Assembly (NCBI RefSeq): GCF_003002815.1 | Contig: NZ_PVTF01000015.1 | Location: forward strand, 209,047 to 273,046 | DNA: 64,000 bases | Source: Umezawaea tangerina | Lineage (GTDB): Bacteria; Actinomycetota; Actinomycetes; Mycobacteriales; Pseudonocardiaceae | Reading direction: 5' to 3' | Shown: positions 1 to 23,528 of the stretch, in pieces | Numbering within the stretch: position 1 is the first letter of the stretch | Layout of the letters: each line of letters begins with the position of its first letter | The notes under the pieces: model-generated | Databases searched by the model: none | What the model saw: only the letters and a program-made list of their open reading frames with translations | What the model was told of the DNA's origin: nothing | Program-made: the position numbers and the translations under genes

Positions 1-1087
1 GGCGCGCGGCGCGTCGGTGCGGGTCGCCGCGTGCGACGCCGCCGACCGCGACGCGCTGGCCGCGCTGCTCGCGACGGTCCCGGCCGAGCATGCGCTGACG
101 GCCGTGGTGCACGCGGCGGGCGTGCTCGACGACGGCGTGCTGGCGGCGATGACGCCGGAACGGATGGCACGGGTGCTGCGGCCGAAGGTCGACGCCGCGT
201 GGCACCTGCACGAGCTCACCGACGGCCTGGACGCGTTCGTGCTGTTCTCCTCGATCGCCGGCCTGGTCGGCAACCCCGGCCAGGCCAACTACGCCGCGGG
301 CAACACGTTCCTCGACGCGCTGGCCGAGCACCGCGCGGCGCTCGGGCTGCCCGCCGTGTCGCTGGCGTGGGGCATGTGGGACGACGGCATGGTCGCCGGA
401 CTGGACCGCGCCGACCGCGCCCGGCTGGAACGCGGCGGCGTGCGGCCGATGCCGGAGGCCCAAGCCCTGGCTGCGTTCGACGCGGCGCTGGCGGGCACCG
501 GGCGCGCGCTGGTCGTGCCCGCCGCCCTGAACACGGCGGCGCTGCGAGCGCTCGGCGACGAGCTGCCCGACGTCTACCGGGACCTCGTGCCCCGCGCGCG
601 GCGGTCGCCGGTTCCGGGGATCTCCCTGCGGCAGCGGCTGGACACGACGGCCGAGCAGGACCGCGACCAGGTGCTGCTCGACTTCGTCCGCGACCAGATC
701 GGGCTGGTGCTGGCCCACCCGTCGCCGCGGGCGATCGACGCGGGCCGAGGGCTGCTCGACCTGGGGTTCGACTCGCTCACCGCGGTGGAACTGCGCAACC
801 GGCTCACCTCCGCGACCGGTCTGGGCCTGCCGACGACGCTCGTCTTCGACCACCCGACCGCCGCGGCGCTCACGAAGCACCTGCGCGGGCAGCTGGCGGG
901 GCGCGAGGTCGACCCCGTCCAGGCCGCGCTCGACACCATCGAATCCGCGCTCGCCGAGGGCGGTGAGGCCGTGGCCGCCCGGTTGCGGTCGCTGCTGCTC
1001 GCGGTGGGCCCGCACAGCGACGACGACATCGGCTCGGCGTCCGACGACGAACTGTTCGCCGCACTCGACAACGAACTCGGCAGGTAG
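1..1087 (+). CDS. Type I polyketide synthase, C-terminal part (KR-ACP-docking), cut by window edge
   Basis: This is the 3' end of a modular PKS gene whose start lies left of the window; the reading frame is open from base 2. It shows the C-terminal half of a ketoreductase, with the LDD motif in HAAGVLDDG that marks B-type KRs and the catalytic Ser and Tyr in VLFSS and QANYAAGN. An ACP follows with the phosphopantetheine serine in [13 protein letters not shown] at about base 775. An acidic C-terminal docking tail ends in [14 protein letters not shown]. The next PKS gene starts 2 bases after the stop and opens with a coiled-coil docking segment, so the chain most likely passes to it. The KR looks active, so this module should leave at least a beta-hydroxyl. 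Whether a DH or ER lies upstream cannot be seen. Confidence 0.95.
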   Translation, partial: ARGASVRVAACDAADRDALAALLATVPAEHALTAVVHAAGVLDDGVLAAMTPERMARVLRPKVDAAWHLHELTDGLDAFVLFSSIAGLVGNPGQANYAAGNTFLDALAEHRAALGLPAVSLAWGMWDDGMVAGLDRADRARLERGGVRPMPEAQALAAFDAALAGTGRALVVPAALNTAALRALGDELPDVYRDLVPRARRSPVPGISLRQRLDTTAEQDRDQVLLDFVRDQIGLVLAHPSPRAIDAGRGLLDLGFDSLTAVELRNRLTSATGLGLPTTLVFDHPTAAALTKHLRGQLAGREVDPVQAALDTIESALAEGGEAVAARLRSLLLAVGPHSDDDIGSASDDELFAALDNELGR

Positions 1088-1089
1088 GC

Positions 1090-12237
<11,148 letters not shown>

Positions 12238-12269
12238 CCGAGCCGTGCGAACGAAGGGGCTGAGCCCGG

Positions 12270-15200
12270 ATGTCCAACGCCACTGAGGAGAAGCTCCGCG
12301 AGTACCTGAAGCGGGTCACCACCGACCTGCAGCGGGCACGGCGGGAACTCCGCGACGTCGAGGCCGACGCGCACGAGCCGATCGCGATCGTCGGCATGGG
12401 CGGCCGCTTCCCCGGCGGCGCCCGGTCGCCGGAGGGGTTGTGGGAGCTGGTCCGGGACGGCCGCGACGCCATCACGGAGTTCCCGGCAGGCCGCGGCTGG
12501 GACGTGGACCGGCTGACCGATCCCGACCCGGAGACGCCGGGCACGACCTACGTGACGCGGGGCGGGTTCCTGCACGACGCGGACCTGTTCGACGCGGAGT
12601 TCTTCGGGATCAGCCCCCGCGAGGCCGAGGCGACCGAACCGCAGCAGCGGCTGCTGCTGGAGACCGCGTGGGAGGCGCTGGAGGACGCCAGGATCGACCC
12701 GACGTCGGTGCGCGGCAGCGCGGGCGGGGTGTTCGTCGGCGTGATCGCGCAGGAGTACGCGACCCGTCCCGGTGAGACGCCCGCCGAGCTGGAGGGCTAC
12801 CTGCTGACCGGCAGCACCACCAGCGTCGCGTCCGGGCGGCTGTCCTACACGTTCGGGCTGGAGGGCCCGGCGGTCACGATCGACACGGCGTGCTCGTCGT
12901 CGCTGGTGGCCATCCACCTCGCGGTGCAGTCGCTGCGCCGCGGCGAGAGCTCGTTCGCGCTGGCGGGCGGGGCGACCGTGATGGCGAGCCCGAGCCTGTT
13001 CGTCGAGTTCTCCCGCCAGCGGGGCCTGTCCCCGGACGGCCGCTGCCGGTCGATGAGCGCCTCCGCCGACGGCACCGGCTTCGCCGAGGGCGTGGGGGTG
13101 CTGGTGCTGGAGCGGCTCTCCGACGCCGAACGGCTCGGGCACCGCGTGCACGCCGTCATCCGCGGGTCGGCGGTGAACCAGGACGGCGCGTCCAACGGCC
13201 TCACCGCGCCCAACGGGCCGTCGCAGGAACGGGTGATCCGGGCGGCGCTCGCCGACGCCCGGCTGTCCACCTCGGACGTGGACGCCGTCGAGGCGCACGG
13301 CACCGGCACCACCCTCGGCGACCCCATCGAGGCCCAGGCCCTGCTCGCGACCTACGGCCAGGGGCGGACCGAGCCGCTGCGGCTCGGGTCGGTCAAGTCC
13401 AACATCGGGCACGCCCAGGCCGCGGCGGGCGTCGCCGGGGTGATCAAGATGGTCATGGCGATGCGGGCGGGCGAGTACCCCGTGACCCTGCACGCGGACG
13501 ACCCGACGCCGGAGGTCGACTGGTCGGCGGGCGCGGTCGTGCTGTCGACCGCGCCCGAGGCCTGGCCGGAGGGCGACCGGCCGCGCCGGGCGGGCGTGTC
13601 GTCGTTCGGGGTGAGCGGCACCAACGCGCACGTGATCCTCGAACAGGCGCCCGCGGCGGTGCCCGAGGCCTGCGACCCGGTGGACGGTGTCCTGCCCTGG
13701 CTGCTGTCCGCCCGCACGGAACCCGCGCTGGCCGAGGTCGCCGACCGGCTGCGGTCCGGAGTGGACGGTGGCGCCGCCGAGGTCGCCTGGTCGCTGGCGA
13801 CCACCCGCGCGGCGTTCGACCACCGGGCGGTGGTGCTGGACCGCGCCGGGCTGGACGCGGTCGCCTCCGGCACCCCCTCACCGGGCGCGGTGACCGGGTC
13901 CGCGACGCCGGGCGGGCTCGCGTTCCTGTTCTCCGGCCAAGGCAGTCAACGCGTCGGCATGGGACGGGAGCTGCACAAGTCGCAGCCGGTGTTCGCCGCC
14001 GCGTTCGACGAGGTCTGCGCCGAGCTCGACCGGCACCTCGACCACCCGCTCGCGACCGCGGTCTTCGAGCGCGAGGACCTGCTCCACCAGACCGCTTACA
14101 CCCAGCCCGCCCTGTTCGCGGTCGAGGTCGCCCTGCACCGGCTGGTCACCCACCACGGCGTCACACCGGACGTCCTCATCGGACACTCGATCGGCGAGCT
14201 GACCGCCGCCCACCTCGCGGGCGTGCTGTCGTTGACCGACGCCGCCACGCTGGTGTGCGCGCGGGCCAGGCTGATGCAGGCGCTGCCCGGCGGCGGAGCC
14301 ATGGTCGCCCTCCAGGCCACCGAGGCCGAGGTCCGCGAATGGCTGGTCCCCGGCGCCGACATCGCCGGCCTCAACGCCCCCGACAACACCGTCGTCTCCG
14401 GAGACGAGCAGGCCGTCCTCGCCGTCGCCGACCACTGCCGGGAAGCAGGCCGCAAGACCACCCGACTCACCGTCAGCCACGCCTTCCACTCCCACCACCT
14501 CGACCCCATGCTCGACGAGCTCACCGCCGTCGCCGAGACGCTGACCCACAACGCACCGCGCGTCCCGGTCGTGTCCAACGTGACCGGCGAGCTGGTCGAC
14601 GCCTACACCCCCGACTACTGGGCCCGCCAGGCCCGCGGCGCCGTCCGCTACCACGACGGCGTCACCACCCTGACCGCGCTCGGCGTCACCAAGGCCGTCG
14701 AACTCGGCCCCAGCGCCACCCTGAGCGCCCTCACCCCGGACAGCACTCCCCTGCTGCGCAAGGGGAAGCCCGAGGACGAGTCGTACCTCACCGCGCTCGC
14801 CCGGCTGCACGTGCGCGGTGTCGCCGTCGACTGGACCGCCTACCTCCCGGAGGCCGCGACCGTCGACCTGCCCGGCTACCCGTTCCAGCGCGAGCGGTAC
14901 TGGCTGCGCAAGCCCGCGGGCGGCGTGCCGGAGGACCTCGGGCTGGCCGGGCACGACCACGCCCTGCTCACCGCCGTGGTGCGCCCGGCGGACGGCGACA
15001 CGCTGCTGCTGACCGGCGCGCTGTCGCTCGGCACGCACCCGTGGCTGGCCGACCACGCGATCGGCGGAACGGTGCTGCTGCCCGGCACCGCGCTGCTGGA
15101 CCTGGCGATCAGCGCCGGGGACGCGGTCGGGTGCGCGGCGGTCGAGGAGCTGACCCTGGAGCAGCCGCTGGTGGTGCCCGCGACCGGCACGACCCGGTTG

Positions 15201-18200
15201 CAGGTCGGGGTCGGCGCGGCGGACGAGTCCGGCGCGCGGAGCGTGACCGTGCACTCGCGCCGCGACGGGGAGGACTGGACCAGGCACGCGAGCGGTCGCC
15301 TCGGCCCGGTCGCGACCGTCGAGCGGGACGACCTGGCCACCTGGCCGCCGACCGGGGCGGATCCCGTCGCGGTGGAGGACTTCTACTCCGGTCTGGCCGA
15401 CCTCGGGTACGGCTACGGGCCCGCCTTCCGCGGGCTGACCGCGGCCTGGCGGTCCGGCGCGGACGTCTACGCCGAGGTCGCGCTGCCCGCCGACCATCAC
15501 GGCGAGGTGACGGGCCACGGCCTGCACCCGGCGCTGCTCGACGCCGCCCTGCACTCCGTCGCACTGTCCACCACGGACTCCACGGCCGAGTCCGTCCGAC
15601 TGCCGTTCAGCTGGAGCGGCGTCACCCTGCACGCCGCCGGGGCGACCGCGCTGCGGGTCCGCCTCTCCCCCGCCGGCAAGGACGCGGTGGCGCTGCTGCT
15701 GGCCGACGACTCGGGCAGGCCGGTCGCCTCCGTGGCGTCGCTGGTGCTGCGCACCGCCCGTGCGGGTGCCCTCACCACCGCGGGTGCCCGCCCGCACGAG
15801 CTGGAGTGGGTGGCCGTCCCCCTCGACGCCGCCGACGCGCCCGCGCCGACCGTGGTCGAGCTGACCGGCACGGCGGACGTGGTCGCGTCGACGCACGAGC
15901 TGACCACCCGCGCGCTGGACGTGGTGCGGGACTGGATGTCCGGCGACGGCGGCACGCTGGTCGTCGTCACCAGGTCCGCCGAGGCCGCGCTGCCCGGCGA
16001 CCGGGTCGACGACCTCGCCGCCGCGGCCGCCCGCGGCCTGGTGCGCTCGGCGCAGTCCGAGCACCCCGGCCGCGTCGTGCTGGTCGACGTGGACGGGACC
16101 GACGAGTCCGCCGCGGCGCTCCCGGCGGCGGCCGCGGCCGGCGAGCGGGAGCTGGTGCTGCGCCGGGGATCCGCCTACCGGCCGCAGCTGGCCCGCGGCA
16201 CGGGCCGGGACGTGCTGGACCGGCCGTCGCAGGACGCGTGGCGGCTCGACGCGACCGGCGCGGGCACCCTCGACGGGCTCGCGCTCGTCCCGCACCCGGA
16301 ACCGGGGCTCGCACCCGACGAGGTGCGGATCGCCGTGCGGGCGGCGGGGCTGAACTTCCGCGACGTGCTGATCGCGCTGGGCGTGTACCCCGGTGAGGCC
16401 CTGATCGGCAGCGAGGGCTCCGGTGTCGTCGTGGAGGTCGGCGCCGCGGTGGCGGACCTGGCGCCCGGCGACGAGGTCATGGGGCTGCTCGCGGGCGGTG
16501 TGGGGCCGACGTCGGTCACCACCCGCGCGCTGGTCACCCGGATCCCGGCGGGCTGGTCGTTCGCCACGGCCGCGTCCGTCCCGATCGTGTTCCTCACCGC
16601 CTACTACAGCCTCGTGGACCTCGCCGACCTGCGGCCGGGCGAGTCGGTGCTGGTGCACTCCGCCGCCGGTGGCGTCGGCATGGCCGCCGTCCAGCTCGCC
16701 CGGCACCTCGGCGCCGAGGTGTACGGCACGGCGAGCACCCCCAAGTGGCCGGTGCTGCGCGAGTGCGGCCTGGACGGCGACCGACTGGCGAACTCCCGGA
16801 CGGTCGGCTTCGAGGACGAGTTCCGGCGGGCGACCGGTGGACGCGGCTTCGACGTCGTGCTGGACGCGCTGGCGGGCGAGTTCGTCGACGCCTCGCTGCG
16901 GCTGCTGCCGCGCGGCGGCCGGTTCCTGGAGATGGGCAAGACCGACATCCGCGACCCCGAGGAGGTCGCCAGGACCCACGCCGGGGTGCGCTACCGCGCG
17001 TTCGACCTGATGGAGGCGGGCGGCCCGCGGATCCAGGAGATGCTGCTGGCGCTGGTGGAGCTGTTCGACCGGGGTGTGCTGGAGCCGCTGCCCGTCACGA
17101 CGTGGGACGTGCGGCGCGCGCCGGAGGCGTTCCGGTTCCTCGGGCAGGCCAAGCACGTCGGCAAGGTCGTGATGACCGTGCCCGCCTCCGCCGACGGGAC
17201 GGTGGTGGTCACCGGCGGCACCGGTGCGCTGGGCGCGAAGCTCGCCCGGCACCTGGTGCGCGACCGCGGTGTGCGGGACCTGCTGCTGGTCAGCCGAAGC
17301 GGGGGCGGGGACGACCTGGCGGCCGAGCTGACCGGCCTCGGCGCGCGGGTGCGGGTCGCCGCGTGCGACGTGGCCGACCGCGACGCCCTCGCCCGGCTGC
17401 TGGCGGGTGAGCGGGTCGCGGGCGTGGTGCACGCGGCCGGTGTGCTCGACGACGGGCTGCTGGCCTCGCTGACCCCGGACCGGCTGGCGGCGGTGCTGCG
17501 CCCGAAGGTCGACGCCGCGTGGCACCTGCACGACCTCGTGGGCGACGTGGCGTCGTTCGTGCTGTTCTCCTCGATCGCGGGCGTCGCGGGCAACGCGGGC
17601 CAGGCGTCCTACGCGGCGGCGAACTCGTTCCTCGACGCGCTGGCCCACCACCGCCGCTCGCGCGGACTGGCCGCGACCTCGCTGGCGTGGGGTCCGTGGG
17701 CGGGCGACGGGATGGCGACCGGGTCCGCGCGGCGGTGGGACCGCGGCGCGGTGCGGGCGCTGTCCGACGCCGAGGGCCTTGCCCTGTTCGACGCGGCGAC
17801 CGAGTCCGGCCGGGCCGTGCCGGTGCCGGTGCGGCTGGACCCGAACGCCCGTGACGCCGCGGACTTCCCGCTGCTGCGCGGGCTGCGCAAGGCCCCGGCC
17901 CGGCGCGCGGTGGTCGCGGGCGGGTCGGCGGACCGGCTCGCGGGCCTGTCCGGGAGCGACCTCGACCAGGCCGTGCTCGACCTCGTCCGCGCGCAGGCCG
18001 CGCTCGTGCTGGGCCACAGCGGCCCGGAGGCGATCGTGCCCGCCCGCGCGTTCACCGACAGCGGGTTCGACTCGCTGACCGGGGTCGAGCTGCGCAACCG
18101 GCTGGCCGAGGTGACCGGGCTGTGGCTGCCCACGACGCTGGTGTTCGACCACCCGAACCCCGTGGAGCTGGCCGCGTACCTGCGCGCGGAGCTCGGCGGC

Positions 18201-21200
18201 GGCGCGGCCGCGGCCGAGTCGACCGACGCTCCGACCGCGGTGGACGACGACCCCGTCGTGATCATCGGCATGGCGTGCCGCTACCCCGGCGGCGTCACGT
18301 CGCCGGAGGAGCTGTGGCGGCTGGTGGTCGACGGGACCGACGCGATCGGCGCGTTCCCGGTCAACCGCGGCTGGGACGTCGACGGGCTGTTCGCCGACGA
18401 CCCCGACACCCCCGGCAGGTCCTACGTGCGGACCGGCGGCTTCGTGCACGACGCCGACGAGTTCGACCCCGACTTCTTCGGCATCAACCCGCGCGAGGCC
18501 ACCGCGCTCGACCCGCAGCAGCGACTGCTGCTGGAGACCTCGTGGGAGGCGGTCGAACGGGCGGGCATCGACCCGAGGGCGCTCGCGGGCACGGCGACCG
18601 GCGTGTACGCCGGGGTCATCGCGGCGGACTACGCCTCGCGGCTGCCGAAGGTGCCCGACGACGTGGAGGGCTACCTGTCGACCGGCAACACCACCAGCGT
18701 CGCCTCCGGCCGGATCTCCTACACCCTCGGCCTGCGCGGTCCGGCGATCACCGTCGACACCGCCTGCTCGTCGTCGCTGGTGGCGATCCACCTCGCGGCG
18801 GGCGCGCTGCGGCGCGGCGAGTGCGACCTCGCGCTCGCGGGCGGCGTGACGATCATGCCCAGCCCGCTGAACTTCGTGGAGTTCTCCCGCCAGCGGGCGC
18901 TGTCGCCCGACGGGCGGTGCAAGGCGTTCTCCGCCGACGCGGACGGCACCGGCTGGGGTGAGGGCGCGGGTGTGCTGCTGCTCGCGCGCCTGTCCGACGC
19001 CGTGCGTGAGGGACGCGAGGTGCTGGCCGTGGTGCGCGGCTCGGCGGTGAACCAGGACGGCGCGAGCAACGGTCTGACCGCGCCGAACGGGCCGTCGCAG
19101 CAGCGGGTGATCCGGGCGGCGCTGGCCGACGCCGGACTGTCCACCTCGGACGTCGACGCCGTCGAGGCGCACGGCACCGGGACCGCGCTCGGCGACCCGA
19201 TCGAGGCGCAGGCCCTGCTCGCCACCTACGGTCGGGGCAGGCCCGCCGACCGGCCGCTGCTCCTCGGGTCGGTCAAGTCCAACATCGGGCACACGCTCGC
19301 CGCCGCCGGGGTCGCGGGCGTGATCAAGATGGTGCAGGCCATGCGGCACGGCGAGCTCCCGCGCACCCTGCACGTCGCCGAGCCGACCCCCGAGGTCGAC
19401 TGGTCGGCGGGTGCCGTCGACCTGCTGACCGAGGCCCGGCCGTGGCCGGACCTGGACCGGCCGCGCCGGTCGGCCGTCTCGTCGTTCGGCATCAGCGGCA
19501 CCAACGCGCACGTGCTGCTGGAACAGGCGCCCGCACCCGTGCCCGCCGCCGTTCCCGGTCCGCACACCGGTCCGGTGCCGGTCGTGCTGTCCGGCCGGGG
19601 CGCGGCCGCCCTGCGGGACCAGGCCGTGCGGCTGCGCGACCTCGTCGCCGCGACGACCCCGGACCTGGCCGACCTGGCGTGGTCGCTGGTCACGACCCGG
19701 TCGTCCTTCGAGGACCGGGCGGCCGTGGTCGCCGCCGACGTCGACGGCCTGTTCGCCGGGCTGGACGCGCTGGTCGCCGGGCGGCCCGCGGCGAACCTGG
19801 TGCGGGGCAGGGCGAAGGACCACTCCGGCGTCGTGTTCGTCTTCCCCGGCCAGGGTTCGCAGTGGGCGGGCATGGCCGTCGAGCTGGCCGCCGCGTCGCC
19901 GGTGTTCGCCGAGCGCCTCGCCGAGTGCGCGGCGGCCCTGTCGTCCTTCGTGGACTGGTCGCTGCCCGACGTGCTGCGCGGCGCGGAGGGCGCCCCGTCG
20001 CTAGACCGGGTCGACGTGGTGCAGCCCGCGCTGTTCGCGGTCATGGTGTCCCTGGCCGCGCTCTGGCGGGCCCACGGCGTCGAGCCCGCGGCCGTCGTCG
20101 GCCACTCGCAGGGCGAGATCGCGGCGGCCTGCGTCGCCGGGGCGCTGTCGCTGTCCGACGCCGCCCGCGTGGTCGCGCTGCGCAGCAGGATCATCGGTCG
20201 GCGGATGGCCGGTGCGGGCGGCATGGGCTCCGTACCGCTGCCCGTCGACGAGGTCCGCGAGCTGATCGGACCGTGGGCCGGACGGCTGGACGTCGCCGCG
20301 GTGAACGGGCCGCGCTCCACGGTCGTCTCGGGTGACGCCGACGCCGTGGCGGAGTTCCTGGCCGCCTGCGTCGACCAGGACGTCCGGGCGCGGCGCGTGC
20401 AGGTGGACTACGCCTCGCACTCCCCGCACGTGGACGGGATCCGCGACGAGCTCTTGGCCGCGCTGGCCGACATCACACCGCGACCCGCGCGGGTGCCGTT
20501 CCACTCCACGGTGACCGGCGAGCCGGTCGACGGCTCGGAGCTGGACGCGGCCTACTGGTTCCGCAACCTGCGCGAGCCCGTCCGGCTGGAGCCCGTGGTG
20601 ACCGGGCTGGCCGAGCAGGGCTTCGGCGTCCTCGTCGAGTGCAGCCCGCACCCCGTGCTCGCGGTCGGCGTCCAGGAGACGGTCGACGCGGCCGGGTCCG
20701 GCGCGGGTGTGGTCGGCTCGCTGCGCCGCGACGACGGCGGGCCGGACCGGTTCCTGCTGTCGCTGGGCCAGGCCCACGCCCACGGCGCCCCGCTGGACCT
20801 GACCGGCCCGCTGGGCGTGCGGCGGCGGGTCGCGCTGCCCACCTACCGGTTCCAGCGCGAGCGCTACTGGCTGGAGTCCGCCGAGACGCCCGCCGACGCC
20901 ACCGGACTCGGTCTCACCCGCGCCGGGCACCCGCTGCTCGGCGCGAGCATCGACCTGCCCGACGGCCGCGGCCACGTCGCGACCGCCCTGCTGTCCACCC
21001 GGACCCACCCCTGGCTGCTCGACCACGCGCTGGCGGGAGCCGTCCTGCTGCCCGGTGCCGCGCTGGTCGAGCTCGCGCGGCACGTCGGCGCCCAGGTCGG
21101 CTGCCCGGTGGTGGCCGAGCTCGCCCTGGAGGCACCCCTGGTGCTCGGCGACGAGGCCGTGCGGCTCCAGGTCACCGCGGGCGAGGACGACGGGTCCGGC

Positions 21201-23528
21201 CGGCGGCGGGTGGACGTGCACTCGCACGCCGACGGCGACTGGGTCCGGCACGCGACCGGTGTGCTGACCGGGTCGGGCGCCGAGGTCACGCCGTTCGCGT
21301 GGCCACCGGCCGGGGCGGAGCCGGTCGACGTGACCGGTCGCTACGACGAGCTGCGCGCACTGGGCTACGAGTACGGCCCGGCGTTCCAGGGCCTGCGGTC
21401 GCTGCTGCGGTCCGGTGACGACCTGTTCGCCGAGGTGTCGGTGCCGGTCGGGCCGGGTCACGACGTGCACCCGGCGCTGCTGGACGCGTGCCTGCACGCG
21501 CTGGTGCCCACCGACGCCGACACCGTGCGGGTGCCGTTCGAGTGGCGCGACCTCCAGGTGCACCAGGCCGGGGCGTCCCGGCTGCGGGTCCGGTTGTCGC
21601 CGGTGGCGGGTGACGCGGAGGCGGTGTCGCTCACCGCGGTCGACGAGTCCGGCGCGCCGGTCGTGTCGGTCGGGTCGATCGCCGTCCGGCCGATGCCCGC
21701 CGAGGTGCTGCTCACCCTGCGCGCCGACGACCGCGCGCTGTTCGCGGTGGACTGGGCACCCGTGCCCGCGCAGGCCACCGCGGCCGCGCCGAGGACCCGC
21801 CTGGTCGGCCCGGACCCGTTCGGCCTGGGGCCCGCCGACGCCGAGGACCCGGACTGGCTGGTGCTGCCGGTCCACGGCGGTGCCCAGGGCCCGGCCGCGG
21901 TGCGGGACCGGACCGCGGCGGTGCTCCGCGCCGTGCGGGAGCTGTTGGCGGGCCCGCCCGAGACCCGGCTCGCCATCGTCACCAGGGGCGCGGTCGCCGC
22001 GGTCGACGGCGACACCGTGCCCGACGTCGCCGCGGCGGCCGCGTGGGGCCTGGCGCGCTCCGCGCAGTCGGAGCACCCCGACCGCGTCCTGCTCGTCGAC
22101 CTCGACGGCACCACCGGCTCGCTGGCGGCGGCACTCGCCTCCGACGAACCGCAGCTGGCCGTCCGCGCCGGACGGCTGCACGCGCCCCGGCTGGTCCGCC
22201 GCGCACCGGCCGCCACCGCGGTGGCGGGCCTGGACCCGGAGGCCGCGGTGCTGGTCACCGGCGCGTCCGGCGCGCTCGGGACCCTGGTCGCCCGCAGGCT
22301 GGTGACCGACCACGGAGCGCGGAACCTGGTGCTGGCGAACAGGAGCGGCGGTGGCGCGGAGCTCGCCGCCGAGCTGACCGCGTTGGGCGCACGGGTGCGC
22401 GTCGCCGCGTGCGACGTGGCCGACCGCGCCCAGGTGGCCGCGCTGGTGGAGTCCGCGGGGCCGCTCACGGCCGTCGTCCACCTGGCCGGGGCGCTGGACG
22501 ACGCGACCATCGCGTCGCTGACCCCGGACCGGCTGGACACCGCGCTGGCCCCGAAGGCCGACGGAGCCTGGCACCTGCACGAGCTGACCGCCGGGCACGA
22601 CCTGGCCGCGTTCGTGCTGTTCTCCTCGGCGGCCGGCGTGCTCGGCACGCCCGGTCAGGGCGGGTACGCGGCGGCCAACGCGTTCCTCGACGGGCTCGCC
22701 GCGCACCGCCGGGCGGCCGGCCTGCCCGGCACGTCGCTGGCGTGGGGCCTGTGGGCGCGCACGTCCGGCCTGACCGCCGGGCTCGGCGCGGTCGAGCTGT
22801 CCCGCCTGGCCAGGGGCGGCGCGCGGGCGATGACCGACGAGGAGGGCCTGGACCTGTTCGACCGGGCGTTGCGGGAGGACCCGGTGACCGCGGTCGCCGC
22901 GGCGCTCGACCTGCCCGCGCTGCGGTCGGCCGCCGCCGCCGGGGTCCTGGCCCCGCTGTTCCGGTCGCTGGTCCGGGTGCCCGCACGGGCCGTGGACCCG
23001 GCGTTCGCGGACCTGCCGGGGCGGCTGGCCGGGCTGCCCGCGGACGAGCGGGGCGAACTGGTGCTCGACCTCGTGCGCGGCACGGTCGCCGCGGTGCTCG
23101 GCCACCGGTCGGCCGACGCGGTCGAGCCCGACCAGGCGTTCAAGGACCTCGGGTTCGACTCGCTCACGGGCGTGGAGCTGCGCAACCGGCTCAACGCGGC
23201 CACCGGGCTGCGGCTGTCCGCGACGCTCGTCTTCGACCACCCGACGCCCGCCGCCATCGCGGTGAGGATCACCGAGGCGCTCACCCCCGCGGAGCCCGAC
23301 CCGGCGGCGGCGATCCTCGCCGAGCTCGACCGGCTCGACGGCGCGCTGGCCGCGCTGTCCGAAGAGGACGGTGGGCGGGAGCTCATCGCCAAGCGGCTCG
23401 GCGGGATCCTCGCCGCGCTCGACACCGGGCCCGAGGACCCGGACGACTTCGTGGACCGCCTCGACGCGGCGTCCGCGAGCGACGTCCTCGCATTCATCGA
23501 CCAGGAGTTCGGCCGGAGGCCCGCATGA
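12270..23528 (+). CDS. Type I polyketide synthase, two modules (KS-AT-DH-ER-KR-ACP, KS-AT-DH-KR-ACP)
   Basis: A 3752-residue bimodular PKS beginning 32 bases after the previous stop. Residues 1-35 are a coiled-coil docking segment. Module 1: KS about 36-460; AT about 545-860 with GHSIGE and HAFH (737-740), malonyl-CoA; DH about 895-1160 with [12 protein letters not shown] and LLDAALH; ER about 1325-1640 with [16 protein letters not shown] about 1641-1830 with LDD; ACP about 1895-1965, where the usual LGFDSL reads SGFDSL. Module 2: KS about 1992-2415; AT about 2520-2815 with GHSQGE and YASH (2714-2717), methylmalonyl-CoA; DH about 2887-3150 with [12 protein letters not shown] and LLDACLH; KR about 3325-3510; ACP about 3596-3665; then a docking tail. 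Module 1 should give a fully reduced two-carbon unit and module 2 an alpha-methyl alkene. The stop overlaps the next gene's ATG (ATGA). Confidence 0.96.
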   Translation: MSNATEEKLREYLKRVTTDLQRARRELRDVEADAHEPIAIVGMGGRFPGGARSPEGLWELVRDGRDAITEFPAGRGWDVDRLTDPDPETPGTTYVTRGGFLHDADLFDAEFFGISPREAEATEPQQRLLLETAWEALEDARIDPTSVRGSAGGVFVGVIAQEYATRPGETPAELEGYLLTGSTTSVASGRLSYTFGLEGPAVTIDTACSSSLVAIHLAVQSLRRGESSFALAGGATVMASPSLFVEFSRQRGLSPDGRCRSMSASADGTGFAEGVGVLVLERLSDAERLGHRVHAVIRGSAVNQDGASNGLTAPNGPSQERVIRAALADARLSTSDVDAVEAHGTGTTLGDPIEAQALLATYGQGRTEPLRLGSVKSNIGHAQAAAGVAGVIKMVMAMRAGEYPVTLHADDPTPEVDWSAGAVVLSTAPEAWPEGDRPRRAGVSSFGVSGTNAHVILEQAPAAVPEACDPVDGVLPWLLSARTEPALAEVADRLRSGVDGGAAEVAWSLATTRAAFDHRAVVLDRAGLDAVASGTPSPGAVTGSATPGGLAFLFSGQGSQRVGMGRELHKSQPVFAAAFDEVCAELDRHLDHPLATAVFEREDLLHQTAYTQPALFAVEVALHRLVTHHGVTPDVLIGHSIGELTAAHLAGVLSLTDAATLVCARARLMQALPGGGAMVALQATEAEVREWLVPGADIAGLNAPDNTVVSGDEQAVLAVADHCREAGRKTTRLTVSHAFHSHHLDPMLDELTAVAETLTHNAPRVPVVSNVTGELVDAYTPDYWARQARGAVRYHDGVTTLTALGVTKAVELGPSATLSALTPDSTPLLRKGKPEDESYLTALARLHVRGVAVDWTAYLPEAATVDLPGYPFQRERYWLRKPAGGVPEDLGLAGHDHALLTAVVRPADGDTLLLTGALSLGTHPWLADHAIGGTVLLPGTALLDLAISAGDAVGCAAVEELTLEQPLVVPATGTTRLQVGVGAADESGARSVTVHSRRDGEDWTRHASGRLGPVATVERDDLATWPPTGADPVAVEDFYSGLADLGYGYGPAFRGLTAAWRSGADVYAEVALPADHHGEVTGHGLHPALLDAALHSVALSTTDSTAESVRLPFSWSGVTLHAAGATALRVRLSPAGKDAVALLLADDSGRPVASVASLVLRTARAGALTTAGARPHELEWVAVPLDAADAPAPTVVELTGTADVVASTHELTTRALDVVRDWMSGDGGTLVVVTRSAEAALPGDRVDDLAAAAARGLVRSAQSEHPGRVVLVDVDGTDESAAALPAAAAAGERELVLRRGSAYRPQLARGTGRDVLDRPSQDAWRLDATGAGTLDGLALVPHPEPGLAPDEVRIAVRAAGLNFRDVLIALGVYPGEALIGSEGSGVVVEVGAAVADLAPGDEVMGLLAGGVGPTSVTTRALVTRIPAGWSFATAASVPIVFLTAYYSLVDLADLRPGESVLVHSAAGGVGMAAVQLARHLGAEVYGTASTPKWPVLRECGLDGDRLANSRTVGFEDEFRRATGGRGFDVVLDALAGEFVDASLRLLPRGGRFLEMGKTDIRDPEEVARTHAGVRYRAFDLMEAGGPRIQEMLLALVELFDRGVLEPLPVTTWDVRRAPEAFRFLGQAKHVGKVVMTVPASADGTVVVTGGTGALGAKLARHLVRDRGVRDLLLVSRSGGGDDLAAELTGLGARVRVAACDVADRDALARLLAGERVAGVVHAAGVLDDGLLASLTPDRLAAVLRPKVDAAWHLHDLVGDVASFVLFSSIAGVAGNAGQASYAAANSFLDALAHHRRSRGLAATSLAWGPWAGDGMATGSARRWDRGAVRALSDAEGLALFDAATESGRAVPVPVRLDPNARDAADFPLLRGLRKAPARRAVVAGGSADRLAGLSGSDLDQAVLDLVRAQAALVLGHSGPEAIVPARAFTDSGFDSLTGVELRNRLAEVTGLWLPTTLVFDHPNPVELAAYLRAELGGGAAAAESTDAPTAVDDDPVVIIGMACRYPGGVTSPEELWRLVVDGTDAIGAFPVNRGWDVDGLFADDPDTPGRSYVRTGGFVHDADEFDPDFFGINPREATALDPQQRLLLETSWEAVERAGIDPRALAGTATGVYAGVIAADYASRLPKVPDDVEGYLSTGNTTSVASGRISYTLGLRGPAITVDTACSSSLVAIHLAAGALRRGECDLALAGGVTIMPSPLNFVEFSRQRALSPDGRCKAFSADADGTGWGEGAGVLLLARLSDAVREGREVLAVVRGSAVNQDGASNGLTAPNGPSQQRVIRAALADAGLSTSDVDAVEAHGTGTALGDPIEAQALLATYGRGRPADRPLLLGSVKSNIGHTLAAAGVAGVIKMVQAMRHGELPRTLHVAEPTPEVDWSAGAVDLLTEARPWPDLDRPRRSAVSSFGISGTNAHVLLEQAPAPVPAAVPGPHTGPVPVVLSGRGAAALRDQAVRLRDLVAATTPDLADLAWSLVTTRSSFEDRAAVVAADVDGLFAGLDALVAGRPAANLVRGRAKDHSGVVFVFPGQGSQWAGMAVELAAASPVFAERLAECAAALSSFVDWSLPDVLRGAEGAPSLDRVDVVQPALFAVMVSLAALWRAHGVEPAAVVGHSQGEIAAACVAGALSLSDAARVVALRSRIIGRRMAGAGGMGSVPLPVDEVRELIGPWAGRLDVAAVNGPRSTVVSGDADAVAEFLAACVDQDVRARRVQVDYASHSPHVDGIRDELLAALADITPRPARVPFHSTVTGEPVDGSELDAAYWFRNLREPVRLEPVVTGLAEQGFGVLVECSPHPVLAVGVQETVDAAGSGAGVVGSLRRDDGGPDRFLLSLGQAHAHGAPLDLTGPLGVRRRVALPTYRFQRERYWLESAETPADATGLGLTRAGHPLLGASIDLPDGRGHVATALLSTRTHPWLLDHALAGAVLLPGAALVELARHVGAQVGCPVVAELALEAPLVLGDEAVRLQVTAGEDDGSGRRRVDVHSHADGDWVRHATGVLTGSGAEVTPFAWPPAGAEPVDVTGRYDELRALGYEYGPAFQGLRSLLRSGDDLFAEVSVPVGPGHDVHPALLDACLHALVPTDADTVRVPFEWRDLQVHQAGASRLRVRLSPVAGDAEAVSLTAVDESGAPVVSVGSIAVRPMPAEVLLTLRADDRALFAVDWAPVPAQATAAAPRTRLVGPDPFGLGPADAEDPDWLVLPVHGGAQGPAAVRDRTAAVLRAVRELLAGPPETRLAIVTRGAVAAVDGDTVPDVAAAAAWGLARSAQSEHPDRVLLVDLDGTTGSLAAALASDEPQLAVRAGRLHAPRLVRRAPAATAVAGLDPEAAVLVTGASGALGTLVARRLVTDHGARNLVLANRSGGGAELAAELTALGARVRVAACDVADRAQVAALVESAGPLTAVVHLAGALDDATIASLTPDRLDTALAPKADGAWHLHELTAGHDLAAFVLFSSAAGVLGTPGQGGYAAANAFLDGLAAHRRAAGLPGTSLAWGLWARTSGLTAGLGAVELSRLARGGARAMTDEEGLDLFDRALREDPVTAVAAALDLPALRSAAAAGVLAPLFRSLVRVPARAVDPAFADLPGRLAGLPADERGELVLDLVRGTVAAVLGHRSADAVEPDQAFKDLGFDSLTGVELRNRLNAATGLRLSATLVFDHPTPAAIAVRITEALTPAEPDPAAAILAELDRLDGALAALSEEDGGRELIAKRLGGILAALDTGPEDPDDFVDRLDAASASDVLAFIDQEFGRRPA
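14328..14416 (+). repeat. 89-nt exact repeat inside malonyl-AT (copy 2)
   Basis: This stretch is identical base for base to 3151-3239. It is the best-conserved stretch of two AT domains that are much more alike than the rest of their modules, as expected for recent duplication or gene conversion. Confidence 0.9.
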